This document shows positions 7,735-15,682 of a stretch of 64,000 bases of DNA, piece after piece. The stretch is from CAIKBL01 sp964555355 (GTDB lineage: Bacteria; Pseudomonadota; Gammaproteobacteria; Ga0077536), in contig CAZKRY010000006.1 in NCBI GenBank assembly GCA_964555355.1, positions 62,001 through 126,000 of the forward strand. Reading direction: 5' to 3'. Under the pieces are notes generated by a model. It saw only the letters and a list, made by a program, of their open reading frames with translations. It had not been told where the DNA came from and did not search any database. Made by a program: the position numbers and the translations under genes. The number at the start of each line of letters is the position of its first letter. Within the stretch, counting starts at the first letter, position 1.

Positions 7735-10700
7735 ATGTTAGGCGCGCTGGTTTCTTTCGCGCTGCGTTTCCGCGGCCTAGTCGTCATGGGCGCGCTAGTC
7801 CTGATCGCGTACGGCGCCTATCGTCTGGCCTTCGCGGGACTCGATATCTTTCCGGAGTTCTCGCCCAAAGCGGTGGTCATCCAAACCGAGAGTCCGGGCT
7901 TAACCAGCGAACAAGTCGAACTCCTGGTCACCGTGCCCATCGAGCAAGGCTTGGCCGGCTTGATCGGTCTGCAATACGTGCGCGCGGAGTCGATCGAGAG
8001 CCTGTCGATCGTAACGGCGGTGTTCGACGATGACACATCGTTGTTGCAAAACCGCCAAGCGGTGACCGAACGCATTTCGGCGTTGCAGAGTAAATTGCCG
8101 GTCGGCATCACGCCAACTGTATTGCCGCTTAGCTCTTCATCGGCGACGGTGCGCACGATTGGGGTTCAAGCCGCGGATGATGACTTGATGCGACTCCGCG
8201 ACTTGGTCGACACCACGTTAGTACCGAATTTGCTGAGCGTCTCCGGGGTCGCGGATGTCAATGTATTTGGCGGGGACGAACGCAGCGTGCAAATTCAATT
8301 TCGCCCGGCGGATCTCACCCGCTTCGGTGTAACGCCGCTCGCGCTACGCGAAGTATTATCCGGCGCGCTTCAATCTGGAGTTCCGCTCGGCGCGATTGAA
8401 AACGACAATCAGCGGCTGGCGGTGCAACTCGACGATCGCGCCCTGACGCTCGAGCAGATCGCCGATCTCGTGGTTTTGGCGGATGGTGCACGTCGAGTGA
8501 CAGTGGCGGACGTGGCGGACGTGCGCTATGCCCCGTTGCCCGCGGTCGGTGCCGCACAGATCGGCGGTAAGCCGGCCATCGTATTAATGATCATCGCGCA
8601 GTACGGCGCGAACACACTCACGGTGTCCGAGCGCCTCGGCGAGGTGCTGGCGGGTTTTGAAAAAACATTCGCAAGGCGTGGCATCACGTTATATCCGGAG
8701 CTTTTTGTACCGGCCAATTACATCGAGACGTCGCTCACCAATATTCGCGGCCATTTGATGATCGGCGCGGGCTTCGTCCTGTTGATTCTTGTGTTGTTCT
8801 TATACGACCTGCGGGCTGCACTGGTCTCGGCGGCCGCGATCCCGCTGTCGCTTTTGACGGCGGCCTTGATCCTGCTCGAGGCGGGCATGAACCTCAACAT
8901 CATGGTGTTGGGCGGGCTGGCGATTGCGCTCGGCGAAGTGGTCGACGACGCGATTATCGATACCGAAAATATTTATCGGCGGTTACGCGAAAATCAGGCG
9001 CAATCATCGCCGCGTGAACATTGGCGTGTCATCTTGGACGCTTCGCTCGAAGTGCGCGGCTCGGTCGTCTACGCGAGTTTCATCGTGGCGCTGGCCTTTG
9101 TGCCGTTGTTGCGGTTATCGGGCGTCGCCGGGCGCTTGTTCGCGCCACTCGGCATCACGTATATCTGCGCCATTCTCGCCTCGCTAGCGGTGGCGGTGAC
9201 GATAACGCCGGCGTTATGCGCGATGTTGCTAGGCCGGCGCGCGGGCCAACATAGCGAACCGCCGAGTACACGGTGGCTAATCCCTTTTTACGCGGCGGGG
9301 TTGCGCGCAGTATGCGCCCGGCCGCAAGTGGCGGTGACCGCGGCGTTTCTAGTGTGTGTTGGTGTGTTGGCGGTGCTACCGACCTTTGGCTCGCAGTTTT
9401 TGCCGCCGCTTCGCGAAGGCCATTACATCATGCACACCACCGGCTTGCCCGGCACGTCACTCACGGAATCACTCCGGCTTGGTGCGCGACTCACGGCGGA
9501 AATTGGCGCGCTGACCGGCGTACGTTCGGTGTCGCAATGGGCCGGGCGAGCGGAGCGCGGCGCGGATACCTACGGAACACATTACAGTGAGTATGAAGTC
9601 GCGCTCGAGCCGTTGAATGGCGCCGGCCAACAGGCTGTGCTTGCGCGCATCCGGAAAATACTAGCGACGTTTCCCGGGTTACGGGCTGAGATCAATACAT
9701 TTCTGACCGAGCGGGTGGACGAAACGATTTCGGGCTACGCGGCGCCGGTGGTGGTAAATATTTTCGGCCCCGACTTCGTCGCGCTCGATCGCGTAGCACA
9801 ACAAGTGGCGGCGCGCATGCGCGTGCTGCCCGGCGCGGCGGCGGTGCAATTGCGCGCCGAGGCGCAGGTTCCGCAAATCAAACTAACACCGCGTGCAGAT
9901 GAAATGAGGCATCACGGAGTGACGCTCGGCGCGTTGCATGAAACCGTGCAGATGGCGCTCGGGGGTATTACGCTCGGCACGCTCATCGATGGCGGGCGCG
10001 CGATTCCCGCTGTGTTAAGCGGACCGCCGACGTTGCGCCATCAACTAGCCAACCTAGCGAGCGTGCCGATTGCCGCAAGCGGCCACCAGGTGCCACTCGG
10101 CGAAGTGGCGGACTTCGAACAAGTCGCCGCGCGGTATAACGTCTTGCATCGCAATGGTCAGCGCATGCAGTCGGTGACCGCGCAGGTTGAAGGGATCCCC
10201 TTGTCGGATTATGTCGCGGCATTGGCGCGCGAACTCACCACCATCGATGTGCCGCCCGAGATGCGTCTCGAATTGACCGGTGCGGCGTTCGAACAAGCAC
10301 AGGCGCGCCGCGAATTGTTGCTCAATGCGCTGCTGGTTGGCGCGGCTATCCTCGCGCTGATCGTGGTGGCGCTGAAACGCATGCGGCTCGCGCTGCTGGT
10401 ACTTCTTAACTTGCCGTTCGCGCTCGCCGGCGGCGTGGTCGCGGTGGTTGTGACCGGCGCGACGCTATCGATTGGTTCGGTGGTGGGCTTTGTCACGCTG
10501 TTCGGGATCACGGTACGCAACAGCATCATGCTGATATCGCACTATCAGCATTTATTGGCGGTTGAACACGCACGCTGGGAGTTGGCGACCGTGGTGCGTG
10601 GCGCAAGCGAGCGCCTGCCGTCGATCGCGATGACCGCGCTCGTGACCGCGCTCGCGATGCTGCCGATCGCGCTCGACAGCGACAATCCGGGGCGCGAAAT

Positions 10701-10866
10701 CATGGGTCCAATGGCCACCATTATCATTGGCGGCTTGATGTCTTCGGCGTTACTTAATCTATGGGTAATGCCGGCGGTGATTTGGCGTTGGGGTCGATTG
10801 GACCGCTTTTACTTATCCGCCGGCGCCCACACCCCATCCCAGTCGGCGGCGGGTGGGGACCGTTGA
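7735..10866 (+). CDS. RND efflux permease, CzcA-like (heavy-metal-efflux branch)
   Basis: A 1043-residue inner-membrane proton antiporter. The N-terminus FALRFRGLVVMGALVLIAYG and AFAGLDIFPEFSPKAV is typical of CzcA-like pumps, with two sets of transmembrane segments (residues ~12-30 and ~335-500; ~535-555 and ~855-1020) separated by two large periplasmic loops. The fourth-helix motif reads ALGEVVDDAIIDTENIYR: the second Asp and the Glu of the CzcA pattern are present, but Ala stands where CzcA has its first Asp. Substrate is therefore not certain to be a divalent metal. Its 3' end overlaps the convergent cyclase gene by 58 bases. Confidence 0.88.
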   Translation: MLGALVSFALRFRGLVVMGALVLIAYGAYRLAFAGLDIFPEFSPKAVVIQTESPGLTSEQVELLVTVPIEQGLAGLIGLQYVRAESIESLSIVTAVFDDDTSLLQNRQAVTERISALQSKLPVGITPTVLPLSSSSATVRTIGVQAADDDLMRLRDLVDTTLVPNLLSVSGVADVNVFGGDERSVQIQFRPADLTRFGVTPLALREVLSGALQSGVPLGAIENDNQRLAVQLDDRALTLEQIADLVVLADGARRVTVADVADVRYAPLPAVGAAQIGGKPAIVLMIIAQYGANTLTVSERLGEVLAGFEKTFARRGITLYPELFVPANYIETSLTNIRGHLMIGAGFVLLILVLFLYDLRAALVSAAAIPLSLLTAALILLEAGMNLNIMVLGGLAIALGEVVDDAIIDTENIYRRLRENQAQSSPREHWRVILDASLEVRGSVVYASFIVALAFVPLLRLSGVAGRLFAPLGITYICAILASLAVAVTITPALCAMLLGRRAGQHSEPPSTRWLIPFYAAGLRAVCARPQVAVTAAFLVCVGVLAVLPTFGSQFLPPLREGHYIMHTTGLPGTSLTESLRLGARLTAEIGALTGVRSVSQWAGRAERGADTYGTHYSEYEVALEPLNGAGQQAVLARIRKILATFPGLRAEINTFLTERVDETISGYAAPVVVNIFGPDFVALDRVAQQVAARMRVLPGAAAVQLRAEAQVPQIKLTPRADEMRHHGVTLGALHETVQMALGGITLGTLIDGGRAIPAVLSGPPTLRHQLANLASVPIAASGHQVPLGEVADFEQVAARYNVLHRNGQRMQSVTAQVEGIPLSDYVAALARELTTIDVPPEMRLELTGAAFEQAQARRELLLNALLVGAAILALIVVALKRMRLALLVLLNLPFALAGGVVAVVVTGATLSIGSVVGFVTLFGITVRNSIMLISHYQHLLAVEHARWELATVVRGASERLPSIAMTALVTALAMLPIALDSDNPGREIMGPMATIIIGGLMSSALLNLWVMPAVIWRWGRLDRFYLSAGAHTPSQSAAGGDR

Positions 10867-13199
10867 AACTCGCAGATCCGCGCTTGCAGAAATAGCGCGG
10901 CGCGATCGTTCGGCGATAGCGCGAGCGCCTGCTCGATGCGTTCACGTGCGCTCGCCCAATCGCGAGTGCGATAAGCCTGCAGCGCTTCAGCATAGGCGGC
11001 CATCGTCAGCCGCTGTACTTGCTCGTCGCCCGACTGCTCCGGATCAAGCACTTGGTAAACGGCTACCGGCGCCGATTTGCCTTTGACTTTGAGCCAATCT
11101 AATTCGCGCATGCGATAAGGCTCGACCAAAAGCGCGACCGTTGAGCCGCTGACCAAAATGTCGGTACCGTAGTAACGATTGGCCGATTCCAAACGCGAGG
11201 CGAGGTTAACGCCATCGCCGATCACGGTATAGTCCATGCGGCGCGCCGAGCCGATGTTCCCGGCCACGATTTGATCGGAATTGATGCCGATGCGGATGCA
11301 CAGCGGCGCTTTGGACTCGGCCAGCCTCCGCGCGTTAAATCGCCGCAGTGCGCGTTGCATTTCGAGCGCGGCGCTTACCGCATTATCCGCGTCGCGCGGA
11401 CTTGAAAACGGCGCGCCAAATACCGCCATGATGGCGTCGCCAATGTACTTATCGAGGATGCCTCCGTGGGCGAATATTACCTCGACCATTTCCGTGAAAT
11501 ATTCGTTCAGCAACGTGACGGTGTCGGTGGCGCCGAGTTCTTCGGTGAGCGAAGTAAAGTTCGCGATATCGGCAAAAAGCACCGTCGCCAGCTGGGCACG
11601 CCCGCCGAGCACGGTGTCGCGCTGCGCCAATACCTGTTCGGCGACTTCGCGTGTCATGTAGCGCGCCATCGCGCTGCGCACTCGCTTTTCGTTTGTAATG
11701 TCTTCGAACACCAGCGCGTAACCCTCGAGTTCGTCATGCGGATCGAGCAGTGGACTCACGTTGAGGTTAACGGTGGTGGTTACGCCATGCGCGCCTTTCA
11801 GCGTGACATCCACCGTGATGTCAGGTTGCAGCGTGCGCATGACCTTGCGCAGACTGCGCCGCACCCAGGAGTTACCGTTTCGAAATACGCGTTGCGTGGC
11901 GGCGCCGAGCACACGCTCTGGCGTGAGGCCAAGCAACTTGGCCGCGACGTCATTAATCCGCACGATGTTCATTGCGCGATCGACCGTGACGACGCCGTCG
12001 GTCAGTCGACGCAAGACGTTTTCGGTGTAATTGCGTTCTTGTACGACATCGCGGAAGAGCTGGGCATTTTCAAGCGCGATGGCGCTCTGCGCGGCGATCA
12101 TTTCCAAGCGGCGTTGATCGCGTTGCGAAAACGGGCCGCCTTGGCGATTGAGAACTTGCACGACGCCAATCGCGACGCCCAACTTGTTGATTACCGGCAC
12201 GCATAGGATGGAACGTGTACGAAAGCCGGTACGGCGATCGATCTCCGGATTGAAGCGCGGATCGGCGTAAGCATCCGGGATATTGACAGGTTTGCGGCTG
12301 GTAAAGACCTCGCCGGCGATCCCTGTATTGGAGGGGATACGGATGTCACGGGCGATAATCCCTTCAGCGACCCGTGACCAAAGTTCGTCGCGCAACGGAT
12401 CGTGCACGAACAGCGTGGTGCGCTCGGCATCCAGTAGTTCGGTGGCGATGCTCATGATTTGGCGCAGCAACTTGTCGATGTCGAGTTCGGAGGAAATGAC
12501 GCGTGTCACCTCCATCAAGCGCGCCTCTTCGTGCGTGGAGTCGTGCGCGCGCTCGGTTAGTTGCGCATTTTCGATGGCGGTTGCCATATGCGTAGTGAAA
12601 ACCCGTAAAAATACCGCGTCCATCGGCGAGAAGTCGCCGTCGACTTTATTCAGGACTTCGGTAACGCCGATGATGTCGCCGCGCTTCGTGCGTACCGGCA
12701 CGCACAACAAATTACGTGTGGTGTAGCCGGTGCTATGGTCAATTGCGCGATTGAAGCGCGGATCGGCGTACACATTGTGGATGATGGCGGCTTCGCCGCT
12801 TTGAAAAACCGCCCCGGCGATCCCGGTGTCGGCGGCGAAACGGATTTCGTTAACCAAGGCCCCTTGAGCGACGCGTGAAAACAATTCACGGGCTTCGGCG
12901 TCGTACAAAAACAGCGAGGTGCGATCCGCGCCAAACGCTTCGCTGATGAGTGCGACAAGCCGCGTCAGCAATAGCGTAAGCGAAAGCGGTTCTTGCGCCT
13001 TTTGCGTGGCCTCGACCAGCGAATCCAACCGCCGTTCGAGCGCATCGGTTTGCCCATGCCATTCTTCTTGGCTGGGCACTGCGGCGGCGAGCGCCGAACT
13101 CAGCGTTTTGTCGCGCAAACGCCGCTCAAGAAAATCGATCAGCGCGCCATCGGCAGGCGCTGGCTCAGCCGCGAGGCGGCGATTCGGATCGTGACTCAT
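10809..13199 (-). CDS. GAF-GAF-PAS class III adenylate/guanylate cyclase
   Basis: A 796-residue cytoplasmic signalling enzyme. Two GAF domains (residues ~65-215 and ~235-390, each with a TGI AGxVF-type core) are followed by a PAS domain (~395-515) and a class III cyclase domain (~530-715). The metal-binding aspartates are in VLFADIANFTSL and YIGDAIMAVFG, and IGDGVNLASRLE supplies the later catalytic block. A helical, possibly TPR-like tail (AYAEALQAYRTRDWASARER) ends the protein. It would make a cyclic nucleotide in response to small ligands bound by the GAFs; nucleotide preference cannot be read here. It is divergent from the MoxY-like kinase gene. Confidence 0.88.
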   Translation of the reverse strand: MSHDPNRRLAAEPAPADGALIDFLERRLRDKTLSSALAAAVPSQEEWHGQTDALERRLDSLVEATQKAQEPLSLTLLLTRLVALISEAFGADRTSLFLYDAEARELFSRVAQGALVNEIRFAADTGIAGAVFQSGEAAIIHNVYADPRFNRAIDHSTGYTTRNLLCVPVRTKRGDIIGVTEVLNKVDGDFSPMDAVFLRVFTTHMATAIENAQLTERAHDSTHEEARLMEVTRVISSELDIDKLLRQIMSIATELLDAERTTLFVHDPLRDELWSRVAEGIIARDIRIPSNTGIAGEVFTSRKPVNIPDAYADPRFNPEIDRRTGFRTRSILCVPVINKLGVAIGVVQVLNRQGGPFSQRDQRRLEMIAAQSAIALENAQLFRDVVQERNYTENVLRRLTDGVVTVDRAMNIVRINDVAAKLLGLTPERVLGAATQRVFRNGNSWVRRSLRKVMRTLQPDITVDVTLKGAHGVTTTVNLNVSPLLDPHDELEGYALVFEDITNEKRVRSAMARYMTREVAEQVLAQRDTVLGGRAQLATVLFADIANFTSLTEELGATDTVTLLNEYFTEMVEVIFAHGGILDKYIGDAIMAVFGAPFSSPRDADNAVSAALEMQRALRRFNARRLAESKAPLCIRIGINSDQIVAGNIGSARRMDYTVIGDGVNLASRLESANRYYGTDILVSGSTVALLVEPYRMRELDWLKVKGKSAPVAVYQVLDPEQSGDEQVQRLTMAAYAEALQAYRTRDWASARERIEQALALSPNDRAALFLQARICEFQRSPPAADWDGVWAPADK

Positions 13200-13367
13200 C
13201 TCGTATCGGTACTCTGTTATCCTGCCTGAACCAACGTCTTTATGGCACGCCTATAGCGTGCGATAAGTCATGGGCGCTAGCGGCGTTGCGCGTCGCCTCT
13301 TAATGAAGATTTACGAATCAGTGACTTTCCGTTACAACTTTGCGAAGCACCGCACGTTTAGCCCTTT

Positions 13368-14690
13368 ATGAATTTAAGTCTTCGGCTTTACTTGTTATTG
13401 GGGGTCATTGTAACGGTCGCCTTGATAGGCGCGACGTGGTCGTTAGTCGACGAGGCGCGAAGCGCGGTCACCGATGAAATGCAATCGACGTTGGATTTAA
13501 CCACAACCCTGGTCGAAGGGTTGGTGGCGCAGCCCGAGATTGCCAACACGCGCCCACATTTCACCCGTTTAATAGAGTCGATCCGCGCTCGTCATGTGGA
13601 CATCGAGGTGCGCGCGCGGGCAATGTCGCAGCGGCCGCAGACGTTGCGCACCGTGGAAGCGCCCGCCTGGTTTGTCGCACTAGTCAGACCCGATGCGACC
13701 GCCCTCGCACGGGAAGTCATGGTGCCGTCAACCGCGCTAACGGTGGCGATCACCGCCGATCCGGCTGATGAAATCGAGGAATCCTGGCGGGAATGTCGTC
13801 GCAATCTTCTGATTCTCCTGTTGCTGGCGGCGGGGATGACGACGCTTTTTGCGCGCTGGGGAACGCTCGCGCTTCGACCACTCGGCGAGATATCCCAAGC
13901 GATGGCGCAAATCGCCGCGGGCAAGCTCGGCGCTCGTTTGCGTAACTTCGGCATCTCCGATATCGACGATATCGTGGCGGGGTTCAATCGCATGGCGGAT
14001 GCCCAGGAACGAAGCGCCGAGCAAGATGCCGACTACGCCAAGCGTGGGCTAGCGATAAGGGAAGAGGAACGACGTTATCTGGCGCGCGAATTGCACGATG
14101 AAATGGGACAGTCGATTAGCGCGATTAAGGCGCTGGCGGTGTCCATTTCTCAACGCAGCGGCGAAGTCGACGCGCGAATCAAAAAGAGCGCGGAGACCAT
14201 TGCGGATGTCTCAACGCATGTCTACGACCGCGTGCGGCAAATGATGTCTCAGCTGCATCCGACTACGCTGGATGAGCTTGGTCTGCAGAGCGCGCTGGAA
14301 GATATGGTGGACACCTGGAACAGTCACCATGAAACGGTGTTTTGCGCTTTTTCGGTGATTGAGCCGTTACCGACGCTCTCGCGCGAGACGAGCATCAATC
14401 TATTTCGTATCGTGCAAGAAGGATTGACGAATATCGCCAAGCACGCCAGGGCGACCGAGGCGCAAGTATCGCTGCGCTACGACGAAGAGACCGAATTCGG
14501 TCAGGGTGCGCTGGCGCTGACGGTCAAAGACAATGGCGTAGGTTTTGAACCTGATACCAGCTTGCGAGGGCTGGGATTGGTCGGGATCCAAGAACGTGTC
14601 AAAGCGTTAAGTGGGAAGTTCACCCTTGCGAGCACGCCTACCGGCGGCACACAATTCGAGGTAATCATCCCAGTTGCAAAAGAAATTTAG
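13368..14690 (+). CDS. Sensor histidine kinase, NarX/MoxY-like
   Basis: A 440-residue membrane kinase. Transmembrane helix ~5-22, periplasmic region (~25-145) including LIESIRARHVDIEV that resembles the LapD/MoxY N-terminal domain, second helix ~148-165, HAMP (~170-222), HisKA_3 phosphoacceptor helix EERRYLARELHDEMGQ, and a HATPase domain with DNGVGF and GLGLVGIQERV. MoxY of Paracoccus works with MoxX in control of methanol oxidation, so a role in sensing alcohol or aldehyde is a fair inference given the PQQ-linked genes downstream. The regulator gene follows after 12 bases. Confidence 0.85.
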   Translation: MNLSLRLYLLLGVIVTVALIGATWSLVDEARSAVTDEMQSTLDLTTTLVEGLVAQPEIANTRPHFTRLIESIRARHVDIEVRARAMSQRPQTLRTVEAPAWFVALVRPDATALAREVMVPSTALTVAITADPADEIEESWRECRRNLLILLLLAAGMTTLFARWGTLALRPLGEISQAMAQIAAGKLGARLRNFGISDIDDIVAGFNRMADAQERSAEQDADYAKRGLAIREEERRYLARELHDEMGQSISAIKALAVSISQRSGEVDARIKKSAETIADVSTHVYDRVRQMMSQLHPTTLDELGLQSALEDMVDTWNSHHETVFCAFSVIEPLPTLSRETSINLFRIVQEGLTNIAKHARATEAQVSLRYDEETEFGQGALALTVKDNGVGFEPDTSLRGLGLVGIQERVKALSGKFTLASTPTGGTQFEVIIPVAKEI

Positions 14691-14702
14691 GCTTGTAGTC
14701 GT

Positions 14703-15341
14703 ATGAACAAAATCCAGATTCTCCTTGTTGACGATCATGCGGTGGTGCGCGCGGGTTACCGCACCTTGCTTGACGATTCGCCGTCGCTGCAAATCGTGGG
14801 AGAGGCGGACAATGGCGATGTGGCCGTCAAAATGTTCGGAGAAATCTCGCCGGATGTGGTCATCATGGACTTAAGCTTGCCCGGTATTGGGGGGCTCGAG
14901 GCCATCCGTCGGATCATCCAACGGAAGCCGGATGCGCGAATACTCGCCTTCAGCATGCACGAGGACACCATCTTCGTGGAGCAGGCCCTGCAAGCCGGCG
15001 CGCGTGGCTATATCGGTAAAAGCAGCGCGCCGAATGTGCTGGTCGAAGCGGTCAAGGCGATTGCCGCCGGAAACATATTCCTCGACCCGGAAATCGCCCA
15101 GCGGTTGGCGTTTCAGAAAACACGCGGACCCAATTCCCCGATTGCAGGACTGTCGACCCGAGAGTTCGAAATTTTCTGCCTGTTGGCCGAAGGCGGCACC
15201 GTGGCCGATATCGCGAAGCGCTTATCGTTGAGTAGTAAGACGGTCGCCAACTACGCCACGCAGATTAAAGCGAAGCTCGATGTCAGCACGGTCGCCGAGA
15301 TGGCGCGCATTGCGATTCGTAATGGCTTCGTGAGTGCGTAG
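14703..15341 (+). CDS. LuxR/NarL-family response regulator (MoxX-like)
   Basis: A 212-residue DNA-binding regulator: receiver domain (residues ~4-120; acidic pair DDH near 11, phosphorylated Asp in DVVIMDLSLPG near 57, Lys in GYIGKSS) and a LuxR-type helix-turn-helix (~147-205; LSTREFEIFCLLAEG and SLSSKTVANYATQIKAKL). It pairs with the kinase encoded just upstream. Relatives of this pair control quinoprotein alcohol dehydrogenase genes; likely local targets are the TonB receptor and PQQ-linked genes that follow. Confidence 0.9.
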   Translation: MNKIQILLVDDHAVVRAGYRTLLDDSPSLQIVGEADNGDVAVKMFGEISPDVVIMDLSLPGIGGLEAIRRIIQRKPDARILAFSMHEDTIFVEQALQAGARGYIGKSSAPNVLVEAVKAIAAGNIFLDPEIAQRLAFQKTRGPNSPIAGLSTREFEIFCLLAEGGTVADIAKRLSLSSKTVANYATQIKAKLDVSTVAEMARIAIRNGFVSA

Positions 15342-15682
15342 CCGCTAGGATTAATTCCCGCACGGGTATGACGTGAACGGTGCGGATGTTGCCGCAGCCG
15401 CTCTATGCACACGTTTTTCTCCTGACTAGCATTCCATCGCGGGATACGTCTCGGCCAGGGCCGAGTTTGATCTTTATGGATCCGTGACATCCGTACCGCG
15501 TTGGGGTTACTTCACAGCGACCTACGGCTGACGATCGGTTTGGGTTTCTTGGGACAGGGAATCCAAAGCACCTCCCAGCGGGTCTTCAATTCGGTTGATA
15601 GTCGACACGGCACATCGCAAATAGAAAGGCCGCGTAGCGGACCAATAAGCGAGCATGGTTTTTTAGTTTTCGGAAAACAAAA
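15342..15682. other. 341-base gap, no gene recognised
   Basis: Lies between the response regulator and the TonB receptor. No tRNA, terminator with a T-run, or clear promoter box was recognised. It should hold the promoter of the receptor gene. Confidence 0.5.

Noticed and set aside
11466..12206. 246-residue open frame on the plus strand
   Set aside because: Lies fully antisense to the well-supported cyclase gene, has no domain and no ribosome binding site.
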